From contig JAPYWT010000013.1 in the NCBI GenBank assembly GCA_028276215.1, forward strand, positions 1 through 14,443: 14,443 bases of DNA, given 5' to 3'. The notes under the pieces were generated by a model. The model was not told the origin of the DNA and made no database searches. It saw only the letters and a list, made by a program, of their open reading frames with translations. The DNA comes from Thermoflexus sp. Lineage in GTDB: Bacteria > Chloroflexota > Anaerolineae > B4-G1 > DUEL01. Position 1 is the stretch's first letter. Each line of letters begins with the position of its first letter. Below are positions 7,812 through 14,443 of the stretch, one piece after another. The position numbers and the translations under genes are program-made.

Positions 7812-7839
7812 ATTATGGCGTGATTTGTGAAAAACGCAA
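7812..7839 (-). promoter_or_regulatory. Candidate promoter of the third ATPase gene, overlapping the terminator
   Basis: On the minus strand, TTGCGT (7834-7839) and CATAAT (7812-7817) are separated by 16 bases. The -35 box sits within the descending arm and T-run of the candidate terminator. An inverted repeat GTTTC-CTT-GAAAC lies immediately downstream at 7792-7804, near the expected start of transcription, where an operator could sit. The resulting leader before the ATG at 7689 would be about 115 bases. Confidence 0.45.
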
Positions 7840-7864
7840 GCCCCATCCGGCTTCCCGCGCTTGC
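7830..7864 (-). terminator. Probable intrinsic terminator after the second ATPase gene
   Basis: On the minus strand GCAAGC (7859-7864) can pair with GCTTGC (7836-7841), followed by G and a run of five T (7830-7834). An alternative inner hairpin pairs AAGCC (7838-7842) with GGCTT (7849-7853) around a 6-base loop. It lies about 40 bases past the stop of the winged-helix ATPase gene. The stem is short and the loop long in the first form, so termination may be partial. Confidence 0.5.
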
Positions 7865-7904
7865 AGTTTCATCTATATTTGCTCACCATCACCTCACAGA
7901 TTTC

Positions 7905-9332
7905 TCACCAGCGGGCCTGGAGGACCACGCCGTGGCCCCGACGGGTGACGAGAAGTACCGGGGCGCTGGGATCCGGCTCTATCGCCTGCCGTAATCGCCA
8001 GAGGTTGGTATCTATGAGGCCGGTATATTCTTTAGGTGCTTCGTACTCCTTATCTCCCGGACGGGGAATCCGATCCAGCCCCCGGTATATCCGAAAATAC
8101 AATTCGGCTTTGGTGACGACAGCACCGCTTCGCTGGTAGAGATAGCGGAGCATTTCGTACGCTTTTGCGGGCAGGTCTTCCAGGTTAACGCAGCGGCCTC
8201 CCACGATCACCCGACGTCGTTCGTCGTCCAGGTAGAGGCGCGGGGGACGTTGAAGCCGCAGCCTCTTCCAGATGTCCTCATCAATAGGCCTGTTCCGGGA
8301 ATGAGTCGTGTAATACTCCACCAGTCCGGCCACCTGGTCCAGCCACTCCCGGGGGGAGGTACCCCCTACTTTCTCCAGCCATTCCGGCAATCCGGCAGCC
8401 GTGCAAAGTTCTTCCAGTGGAAAAGGCTCTCGCCCGAATGCCAGGGACAGGCGACGTTCTACCAATCGGCGGAGGGTTGGAGAGTCCCAACGAATGTGGA
8501 TACCCTCTACACGCCGCCGTGCCCGCGCCAGACCCCCGGCATGGCTGAGCGCTGGTTCTAACTCAGAGGGGAGGCATATTTTGTATATCAGGCCGAACGG
8601 GTCAAAAAGTGAGAGGGTAGATAGAAATGCTTTCAGGCCAGCACACAGACGATCAAAAGCCATCTCTGCCCAACCCTCCAGTCCGTCCGTCAGGATCCAG
8701 ATGCCATCCATCTCCAGTGCTTTCAGCGCGCTGACCAGTTCCGAGATCACATACTCGGGCGGCGCATCTGCATAGAGGATGTCATCCACAGGCCCGCTGA
8801 GAATTTGGCGAACCAGGGGAGCGCCGGGGCTGTCTCCCTCTACCAGTGGCCCCCAGCGGAGCATGGGATTGCCCCGAGTATAGCGATGGATAAACCAGAC
8901 AAAACGGGCCTGGGCCCAGGGCGGGGCTTTCTGATAATCCTGGGGATAGCCGGCCAGATGGTGGATCAGGGCATCCGCACAGGCATCCAGGATGTGACCC
9001 ACCATAGCCTTGACCCAATCCAGGCCGGCTTCCGCCACTGAAATCGGCAGGGCAGGTTTCCAGTGAACCAGAAGACGGAAGGGTTTGCCGTCGGTGCCGA
9101 GACTGATGGTCTCTAACATCCGATGCACGGCTGTCTTACCACTGCCTGGGTCTCCGAAAAGGACAACGGAGCGGCGAGGGTCTGAGATGCGGTCAAAATC
9201 CGGTGGCGGGACGAAACATTCGGGCAGCCAGGGCTCCTCCTCCGCCCGCAACGCAAGAAAAGCGGCCGGACCGAGAGATGCTTGCTCCTCCGGATGAACG
9301 GATACCTCTCTCTCCGCATCTCTCCTCATCAT
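7905..9332 (-). CDS. P-loop NTPase with C-terminal OmpR/PhoB-type winged-helix DNA-binding domain (paralogue 2)
   Basis: 475 aa. The NTPase domain has an intact Walker A, GDPGSGKT (60-67), and Walker B IWILTDG (211-217). It shares with its neighbours W282-x4-L-x6-R-L, SPREWL (326-331) and EDI (352-354). From about 370 to 473 a winged helix of the OmpR/PhoB effector type is appended. Its layout is a beta hairpin (RRVIVGGRCVNL), LPAKAYEMLRYLYQRSGAVVTKAEL leading into the recognition-helix region (IDTNLWRLRQAIEPD), and the wing (LLVTRRGHGVVLQ). There is no phosphoacceptor receiver domain, so the ATPase itself probably supplies the switch. The ATG at 9330-9332 overlaps the preceding TGA, with GGGAGG at 9339-9344. 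A second ATG directly follows. This is a likely transcription factor of the cluster; target sites are unknown. Confidence 0.88.
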   Translation of the reverse strand: MMRRDAEREVSVHPEEQASLGPAAFLALRAEEEPWLPECFVPPPDFDRISDPRRSVVLFGDPGSGKTAVHRMLETISLGTDGKPFRLLVHWKPALPISVAEAGLDWVKAMVGHILDACADALIHHLAGYPQDYQKAPPWAQARFVWFIHRYTRGNPMLRWGPLVEGDSPGAPLVRQILSGPVDDILYADAPPEYVISELVSALKALEMDGIWILTDGLEGWAEMAFDRLCAGLKAFLSTLSLFDPFGLIYKICLPSELEPALSHAGGLARARRRVEGIHIRWDSPTLRRLVERRLSLAFGREPFPLEELCTAAGLPEWLEKVGGTSPREWLDQVAGLVEYYTTHSRNRPIDEDIWKRLRLQRPPRLYLDDERRRVIVGGRCVNLEDLPAKAYEMLRYLYQRSGAVVTKAELYFRIYRGLDRIPRPGDKEYEAPKEYTGLIDTNLWRLRQAIEPDPSAPVLLVTRRGHGVVLQARW

Positions 9333-11065
9333 GGGGAGCCTCCCAGTATCTCATCCATGTCTTCCGGGCGTAGTCTCCGCCCGGTGCGGCCGATACAGCG
9401 GAGCACCTCGTTCCCCAGGCAGACCAATTGGGCCGGGCGGCCGTTGGCGGCACGGATCAGGCGTTCTTCGGCGGGTAGGCCATGCCATTCCCGAAGGTCA
9501 CACCAGGTATCCAATGTATCATCCCCCGAAAGAATCTGAAGGCGCTGGCGAAGCATCTGGCGGAGGTCGTCAGTTGTCCAGAGGCAGACCTCTCCGAAGT
9601 CCCCCAGATCCTCGGGGGAAGGCGAGCCCAGAAAGACCTGCACGACGACCCCGAAACGCTGAAGCATTTGGGCCAGTCCATAGAAATTTCGGGCTGTTTT
9701 CTCATCACTCTCCCCCTGCACGTCGGCCAGGATCCATAGACAGGGAAAGCCGGCAGGAACGGCTTGGCGCAGGAGGTCGCAGATTTCCCAATCGGATAGC
9801 CTCTCGCAGGAAAGGGGTGGGGCATAAGACTGTACAATCTTCTCCACCGTTAGCCCCTCTCCCACAGAAGGCAGCCCGGCTCGCCGGAGAGAGGGGAGGA
9901 GATCCTCTGAAAGGTAATGACACAACAAACGAACGATAGACTTCCTTTGGAGAGGAGTGGCATTTGTAAGTCCCTGGGGGCGACGGGCGATGTAGCGCAC
10001 CAGAACAGCCGTCACCACCGGCATCAGTTGGTCCAGAAGGGAGCCGGAAGCGGATTCCTGGGCGTCCACCCGCCAGTAGATGGGGAAGCCCGTCCGCTGC
10101 CTCAGCGCTTTTTGGGCCAAGTGGAGGGCGAGCGTCGTCCGTCCGCCTCCTGGAAAGGTGATAAAGACCTTCGTTCGGGGATTGCGTGCGGTCTCCCACC
10201 ATGATGGGGCTGCGATAGACCCCTCCCGAAGTGGCTGGGACTCCACCTTTTCCGGACCGAACGGATTCCCCTCCAGCCCAAGGACGCGGATGCCCTGGAT
10301 CAGTTCGCGATCCATCGGGGCTGGCGGAGTGGCCTCCAACTGCAAATCGGGCCAGATGCCCACGATGGTTTGCAGTTCTCTTCTCTCCCACCCCGGAACG
10401 GGCCGGCCGAATCCCCGAAGGGCCTCGACAGCTTTCGTTTGCCACTCTTCGTCCAGAGATTCATAGGCCCACCAGAGGGCCTGTATCGCCTCTTCCTCTC
10501 CAATACTTCTGACTTCGGGCAGATGCTCCACAATGGCCACGAAGCGACGTAATTCCACCGGTGCCTTCTCACAGGCTTCTGACAGAGCGTCCTGCACCTG
10601 AGCCTTCTGCCAGATTCCTCCCCTTTTCCGACATTTCAGATACTGGCGAGCCCCTTCGGAAGGGTTTTGGGAGAGCGATTCGGCAAATTCCTGAATCTCG
10701 GAGAGAGCCTGCTGGATTTGTTCTCGCCTTCGTTTCTCATCCTCTTCCTGACCCTTCCACTGCTGTAGCCCAAAGCCGATCAGAGCCGTCAGCAGAGAGC
10801 CCAGCAGGGCAATGGCTTCCTTAGACACCCCGGTCACTCCCTCGGTCAGCGGAGCCAAAAGGGTATCCGGGAGCAAATACTGGATCAAGCGAAAGAGACC
10901 AAGGGCTGTCAGCAGCCAGAGGATGAGGACAAAGAGGGCCTTGCCATACTGTTGAAGGGCTGAGAGAGGCCAATCATCCGCGTGATGCCAGTACCATCGT
11001 TGCACCTGGCGGATTCCCTGGTGCATCCGATGCAGCCAGCCAGGAGAGGACTTTTTGCCCGCCAT
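9329..11065 (-). CDS. Membrane-anchored P-loop NTPase (paralogue 1, Walker A Lys replaced by Arg)
   Basis: 578 aa; I do not recognise a named family. Basic N-terminus, then two hydrophobic segments (about 42-66 and 80-101), then a charged helical or coiled region (105-250) and an NTPase domain (260-578). The NTPase domain starts with GNPFGP (266-271). The P-loop reads FPGGGRTT (304-311): the lysine is replaced by arginine at R309 (CGG codon) and the first glycine by threonine. Walker B is LWILAD (443-448). Two later motifs match the next two ATPases: W496-x4-L-x6-R-L and a C-terminal EDM (568-570). The short loop between the hydrophobic segments suggests a hairpin anchor with the ATPase in the cytoplasm. 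The start is supported by GGAGGAG just upstream and a promoter at 11105-11133. The stop overlaps the next ATG (ATGA). The altered P-loop suggests weak or absent hydrolysis, perhaps a regulatory partner. Confidence 0.85.
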   Translation of the reverse strand: MAGKKSSPGWLHRMHQGIRQVQRWYWHHADDWPLSALQQYGKALFVLILWLLTALGLFRLIQYLLPDTLLAPLTEGVTGVSKEAIALLGSLLTALIGFGLQQWKGQEEDEKRRREQIQQALSEIQEFAESLSQNPSEGARQYLKCRKRGGIWQKAQVQDALSEACEKAPVELRRFVAIVEHLPEVRSIGEEEAIQALWWAYESLDEEWQTKAVEALRGFGRPVPGWERRELQTIVGIWPDLQLEATPPAPMDRELIQGIRVLGLEGNPFGPEKVESQPLREGSIAAPSWWETARNPRTKVFITFPGGGRTTLALHLAQKALRQRTGFPIYWRVDAQESASGSLLDQLMPVVTAVLVRYIARRPQGLTNATPLQRKSIVRLLCHYLSEDLLPSLRRAGLPSVGEGLTVEKIVQSYAPPLSCERLSDWEICDLLRQAVPAGFPCLWILADVQGESDEKTARNFYGLAQMLQRFGVVVQVFLGSPSPEDLGDFGEVCLWTTDDLRQMLRQRLQILSGDDTLDTWCDLREWHGLPAEERLIRAANGRPAQLVCLGNEVLRCIGRTGRRLRPEDMDEILGGSP

Positions 11066-11104
11066 GCTCTCCTCCAGGCCAACGCGGGGGAACGAACCGA
11101 TTTT

Positions 11105-11133
11105 ATTTTATCATCAATCCCCCTGCAGGGCAA
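11105..11133 (-). promoter_or_regulatory. Sigma70-type promoter of the ATPase cluster
   Basis: On the minus strand, a -35 box TTGCCC (11128-11133) and a -10 box TAAAAT (11105-11110) are separated by exactly 17 bases. They lie in the short AT-rich gap between the TIM-barrel stop and the first ATPase gene. Transcription would start near 11098, about 33 bases before the ATG. A GGAGGAG ribosome site follows at 11069-11075. The -35 box overlaps a CCCTGCAGGG palindrome (11121-11130) that could be an operator. Confidence 0.6.
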
Positions 11134-11137
11134 GCCC

Positions 11138-12004
11138 TCACTGGTAGATCACCACGACCGGCGGCGGGGAGAGGCGGAGGACGTCGGCGGGGGATATCAG
11201 GGGAGTGTCGTAGTCGTAGAAGAGTTTGAAGCCGCCGTACTCAAAGCCCGGCTCCTGGCTGTACTGGACGTAGTCGCCAATCTTGGCCCCTGGAGAGCCA
11301 AATCCGTCCGCGTCCCAGACCAGGTCCACGCACGGATAGTCCAGGATGCAGTGCTTGCTCTCTATCATCCGGTCGTCAAACTGGTGGATGATGAGGATTT
11401 TGCGCTCGCCCACGGCGCGGGAGATGCGGTCCAGCCGGGCCTGGATGCGGTTGATCTGCGGGCCGCTGATCACGCCCAGTTGCGCCCCCGGCACCTGGTC
11501 GGCGCCCACGATGAACTCCGGGTCCACCGCCAGGTAGACGCCCGACTCCCAGAGGAAGGGCTCCACGATGTCCAGTTCGGCCTCCAGGTCGGCCTGTCCC
11601 ACCTGCAGGTCCAGGAAGACCCACGCCCCGGCCGCCCGCGCCCCGTCTATCCAGAGGCGGATCGTGTCCGTGGGTACCCGGTGGTTGTAGTCCCCGTCCT
11701 CTCCGGCATACCCGTCGGCGATGGTGACCACCATGTGGAAGGCGGGGACAGTCTCCACGGTGGGGTCCAGGTCCCGGTAGGCCTGGACCTGGTCGGCCAG
11801 TAGGGCGAGGGTGGTGGTGATGTCGTAGCGGCCCAGGATGCCCAGCCCCGGCCCCAACGGGGTGCCGTAGAAGGCCACCACCCGCCGGCCGACCAGCAGG
11901 GAGGCCGGACAGCCCGCGGCGGGAGGGAGCGGCCCCGGGTCCGGGCAGGGCGCGGGGGTCGGGAGAGGGGAGCGCAGCGCGGCCCCGCCGGCCTTCGGGG
12001 CCAC
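11138..12004 (-). CDS. Predicted exported TIM-barrel-like protein of unknown function
   Basis: The coordinates use the first standard start (GTG at 12004), giving 288 aa, but the true protein almost certainly begins further upstream with a hydrophobic anchor and Thr-Pro linker. The first 35 residues are still Pro/Thr/Ala-rich linker. The globular part (about 40-288) alternates hydrophobic strands with helices. Acidic or polar residues sit at strand ends as in a TIM barrel: VVAFYGTPL (42-50), VFLDLQVG (129-136), LAVDPEFIVG (158-167), ILIIHQFD (203-210), LVWDADG (228-234), FKLFYDYDTP (259-268). From memory it resembles a family common in Actinobacteria and Chloroflexota that ends in a similar xxVxYQ tail and has no assigned activity. 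A glycosidase-like fold is plausible but no catalytic pair can be assigned. It is codirectional with pheT and GC-rich like it, with a TGA stop. Confidence 0.8.
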   Translation of the reverse strand: MAPKAGGAALRSPLPTPAPCPDPGPLPPAAGCPASLLVGRRVVAFYGTPLGPGLGILGRYDITTTLALLADQVQAYRDLDPTVETVPAFHMVVTIADGYAGEDGDYNHRVPTDTIRLWIDGARAAGAWVFLDLQVGQADLEAELDIVEPFLWESGVYLAVDPEFIVGADQVPGAQLGVISGPQINRIQARLDRISRAVGERKILIIHQFDDRMIESKHCILDYPCVDLVWDADGFGSPGAKIGDYVQYSQEPGFEYGGFKLFYDYDTPLISPADVLRLSPPPVVVIYQ

Positions 12005-12268
12005 CGTCGGCGTCGGGGTTGGGGTGGGGGTGGGCGTGGGGGTTGGCGTCGGGGTGGGCGTCGGCGTCGGCGTCGCCGTCGGCGTGGGCGACGGGGTCGG
12101 AGTAGCCGTGGCGGTCGGGGTGGCCGTCGGGGTGGCGGTGGGGGTGGGGACCAGCCCCGCCTCCCAGCCCGACGTCAGCCCCCGACCGACGGCCAGGAGC
12201 AGCAGAAGGCCCGCCAGCAGCAGGGGGGCACAGGCCCCACGGGCCGGGGAGTGATGCGTGAAGCGTGA
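12005..12268 (-). other. In-frame upstream coding extension: hydrophobic segment plus Thr-Pro linker, no start codon
   Basis: The frame of the downstream gene stays open from 12004 up to a stop at 12503-12505, inside pheT. Read in that frame, about 12180-12235 encodes an arginine-containing stretch followed by a hydrophobic core (APLLLAGLLLLLAVG) that looks like a signal peptide or membrane anchor. About 12005-12148 encodes alternating Thr-Pro/Thr-Ala dipeptides, a typical extracellular linker. I found no ATG, GTG or TTG in this frame above 12004. The extension is therefore very probably part of the ancestral protein, but its start has been lost, is non-standard (an ATC at 12323-12325 or internal CTGs are in frame), or is hidden by an error. 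Confidence 0.65.
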
Positions 12269-12326
12269 AACGTGAGACGTGAAACGTGAAACGTGAGACG
12301 TGAAACGTGAAACGTGAGACGTGATG
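12257..12326. repeat. Heptanucleotide tandem array between pheT and the TIM-barrel gene
   Basis: Ten consecutive 7-bp units on the plus strand, CGTGAAA or CGTGAGA with the first and last units degenerate. They form a higher-order 21-bp pattern (AAA, AAA, AGA). The array fills the gap just after the pheT stop and runs into the expected start region of the next gene. It has the form of the short tandemly repeated heptanucleotides (STRR) described in cyanobacteria. There are no spacers, so it is not CRISPR. Confidence 0.9.
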
Positions 12327-12336
12327 GTGCCCCCTG

Positions 12337-14443
12337 TTATTTCCCCCGGATTGTCGCCCCAATTTCCCGCTCCAGCCGCCGGACAATCTTCTCCCGCACG
12401 CGCGCGACGTCCTGGTCGGTCAGCGTGCGGTCGTCGGCCTGGTAGGTCAGCCGGTAGGCCAGACTCTTTTTGCCCGGCCCGATCTGTTCGCCCCGGTAGA
12501 CGTCAAAGAGGACGACGGAGCGCAGCAGCGGCGCGCCGGTCTGGGCGATGAGGTCCCGGACCCGAACCGCCGGGGTCTCCTCATCTACCACCACCGAGAG
12601 GTCTTCGTAGACGGGCGGGTGGAGGGAGATGGGGGTCATCCGGCGCGGCGCGCCCCACAGGCCCAGCAGCGCTTCCATGTCAAACTCCAGCGCGGCCACC
12701 GGCTGCTGGGGCAGGTCAAACGCTTCCCGTACCAGCGGGTGAAGTTCGCCCATGATGCCCAGGAACGTCCCGTTCACGGAGACCTGCGCGCAGCGGCCGG
12801 GGTGGAAGGCGTCAATGATACGCCACTCCGCTGCGCTGCGGGGCTCACCGCGAACAGGACGCTCAAAGGTTCCGGAGAGGCCCAGGCCCGCCAGCAGTGC
12901 TTCCACCACGCCCTTGAGGTCGTAGAAGCCCAGCGGGGTCGTCTGACGGTCGGGGAGCCAGGAGCGGGGCTCGCGCGGACCGGTCATCACAATCCCTAAC
13001 CGCAGGGGTTCGCCCGGCAGGAGTTCTCCGTCCACGGGCAGGTAGACGGCGCCGATCTCAAAAATCGCCACCCGTTCCTGGAAACGGAGGTTGTCCCGCA
13101 GCGTCCGCAGGAGCGACGGCAGCAACGTCTGGCGAAGGTAGGCCCGGTCGGCCGAAAGGGGGTTCTTCAGCCGCAGGTAGCGGGAAGGGTCGGGGGGCGG
13201 GCCCTGCGGGCGCAATCGTCCCTCATCGGCGATGTCCACCAGTGAGTAGGTGATGACTTCGTCCAGCCCACAGCCCACCAGCAGGTCCCGCACCCGTTCG
13301 GCACACTCCAGGCGGACGTTGGGCCGCTGGGGCGGCAGTTCGTCCTGCAGGAGGGTCGGGGGGAAGCGGTCGTAGCCCCAGATGCGGCCGATTTCCTCTA
13401 CCAGGTCCACCGGGCGGGTGACGTCGGGGCGGTGGGAGGGGATGGTCACCGTGTAGCAACCGGAATCGGCGGGCCGGACGGTGAATTCCAGGGCGGTGAG
13501 GATGCGCACGATGTCGTCCGGCGGGACTTCCACGCCCAGGATGCGGGTCACGTCGGCGGGGTTCAGTTCCACTGTACGGGGCATCTGTCGGCCCGGATAG
13601 AGGTCGCCGACCGACGGGGCGACGGTCCCACCCGCCAGTTCGGCCATGAGGAGCGCGGCACGCAGGGCGGCGGGGACCGTCAATTCCGGGTCCACCTGTC
13701 GCCCGAAGCGCTGGCTGGCCTCACTGGTCAGCCCCAGGAGGCGCGCGGTGCGGCGGATGCTCAGGAAGTGGAAGTTGGCCGATTCCAGGAGGATGTCGGT
13801 GGTGGCGTCGGTGATTTCGCTCTCCAGTCCGCCCATGACGCCCGCCACGGCCACGGGGCCCCCGCCGTCGGTGATGAGGAGCATTTCGCCGTCAAAGGTC
13901 CGCAGGACACCGTCCAGGGTGGTCATCTGCTCGTTCGGACGGGCCCGGCGGACGATGATGGCGGGCCGGGTTTCGCCGGGGCGCGGGCGCAGTCGGTGGT
14001 AGTCAAAGGCGTGCAGGGGCTGGCCCAGTTCCAGCATCACGTAGTTGGTGATGTCCACGATGTTGTTGATGGGGCGCATGCCGGCCAGCCGCAGCCGCAT
14101 CTGCATCCAGAAGGGGGAGGGGCCAACCCGGACGCCGCCGATGAAGGCCGCCGAATACCGGGGGCAGAGGTCGGGGTCGGCAATCTCCAGAACGATGTAG
14201 TCGGGGGTGGAGGTGATGGTGACGGGGTGGCTGGCGGCGGCGCGCCGGGGGTCGTTCCGCAGCGGGACGTCCAGCAGCGCGGCCACTTCGCGGGCGACGC
14301 CGAAGACGGAGTAGAGATGGGCGAAGGGCCCCTTGATGTCAAACTCCAGGACGGCGTCGCCCAGGTAGTCCACCAGGGGCACACCCACCGGGGCGTCGTC
14401 GGGCAGGTAGATGATGTCCTCGTGCTCGTCGGAGAGCCCCAGT
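12337..14443 (-). CDS. pheT: Phenylalanine--tRNA ligase beta subunit (5' end beyond window)
   Basis: Beta subunit of the alpha2beta2 enzyme that charges tRNA-Phe in the cytoplasm. The frame is open to the window edge and reads back through family-like sequence (LPDDAPVG), so the N-terminal tRNA-binding part lies outside and an internal GTG at 14388 is not the start. Visible in order: the B3/B4 editing region, with NNIVDITNYVMLELGQPLHAFD around 14000-14080 and the GVMGG motif near 13840; the B5 domain (about 13370-13610, ending in EEIGRIWGYD); the catalytic-like core (SLVD, LKNPLS); and a C-terminal FDX-ACB domain (about 12340-12640, with PPVYEDLSVVV and GKKSLAYRLTYQ). Oddity: the stretch before GVAREVAALL lacks the usual TPNRPD-like motif. 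The stop is TAA and a tandem repeat array begins about 10 bases after it. pheS would be expected upstream, outside the window. Identification is very secure. Confidence 0.96.
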   Translation of the reverse strand, partial: LGLSDEHEDIIYLPDDAPVGVPLVDYLGDAVLEFDIKGPFAHLYSVFGVAREVAALLDVPLRNDPRRAAASHPVTITSTPDYIVLEIADPDLCPRYSAAFIGGVRVGPSPFWMQMRLRLAGMRPINNIVDITNYVMLELGQPLHAFDYHRLRPRPGETRPAIIVRRARPNEQMTTLDGVLRTFDGEMLLITDGGGPVAVAGVMGGLESEITDATTDILLESANFHFLSIRRTARLLGLTSEASQRFGRQVDPELTVPAALRAALLMAELAGGTVAPSVGDLYPGRQMPRTVELNPADVTRILGVEVPPDDIVRILTALEFTVRPADSGCYTVTIPSHRPDVTRPVDLVEEIGRIWGYDRFPPTLLQDELPPQRPNVRLECAERVRDLLVGCGLDEVITYSLVDIADEGRLRPQGPPPDPSRYLRLKNPLSADRAYLRQTLLPSLLRTLRDNLRFQERVAIFEIGAVYLPVDGELLPGEPLRLGIVMTGPREPRSWLPDRQTTPLGFYDLKGVVEALLAGLGLSGTFERPVRGEPRSAAEWRIIDAFHPGRCAQVSVNGTFLGIMGELHPLVREAFDLPQQPVAALEFDMEALLGLWGAPRRMTPISLHPPVYEDLSVVVDEETPAVRVRDLIAQTGAPLLRSVVLFDVYRGEQIGPGKKSLAYRLTYQADDRTLTDQDVARVREKIVRRLEREIGATIRGK

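Noticed and set aside
11121..11134. Terminator after the TIM-barrel gene (CCCTGCAGGG palindrome)
   Set aside because: It has no loop and no T-run on the minus strand. It overlaps the -35 box, so an operator or chance palindrome is more likely.
12024..12254. Plus-strand ORF with GVGVGV repeats
   Set aside because: It is the antisense reading of the Thr-Pro linker codons.
12257..12326. CRISPR array
   Set aside because: The 7-bp units are directly adjacent with no spacers and no cas genes are near; the arrays at 1325-1395 and 635-683 are rejected for the same reason.
11376..12386. Minus-strand ORF of 336 aa across the repeat array and the TIM-barrel gene
   Set aside because: It is the wrong frame: it gives His/Pro/Gly low-complexity sequence, while the alternative frame gives a hydrophobic anchor, Thr-Pro linker and an ordered domain.

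Overview
The window looks like chromosomal DNA of a GC-rich bacterium. My best guess is Chloroflexota: the Thr-Pro linker protein, the STAND/TPR ATPases and the short heptanucleotide repeats suit that phylum. No rRNA or other lineage marker is present, so this is an inference. Every convincing gene is on the minus strand, so the layout runs from high to low coordinates.

Flank 1 (14443-11138): the 3' part of pheT, cut by the window edge, then a 7-bp tandem repeat array, then a predicted exported TIM-barrel-like protein. Its hydrophobic and Thr-Pro N-terminus is in frame but has no standard start codon. Core (11137-2257): a good sigma70-type promoter, then five P-loop NTPase genes in a row. The first three (578, 475 and 397 aa) are hand-alignable paralogues with different accessories: a two-helix membrane anchor, a C-terminal OmpR-type winged helix, and a bare core. 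A terminator and an overlapping second promoter separate the second and third. Two STAND-type ATPases follow (394 aa, then 1008 aa with TPR-like helices), joined by an ATGA overlap. Flank 2 (2282-1): a GNAT acetyltransferase overlaps the end of the large ATPase gene. It is coupled by a GTGA overlap to a radical SAM/SPASM protein, after which a strong intrinsic terminator closes the run.

Base composition drops in the ATPase core compared with pheT and the radical SAM gene, suggesting that the core is an acquired module. The candidate undescribed system is this ATPase set: a membrane-tethered member, a DNA-binding member, a soluble member and two STAND proteins. A membrane-to-DNA signalling relay or a conflict/defence system would both fit. 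No nuclease or other effector domain is recognisable, so the function stays open.

A second theme is short tandem repeats. Heptanucleotide arrays lie between genes and inside the radical SAM gene. In that gene they fall at the two domain boundaries and keep the frame open.
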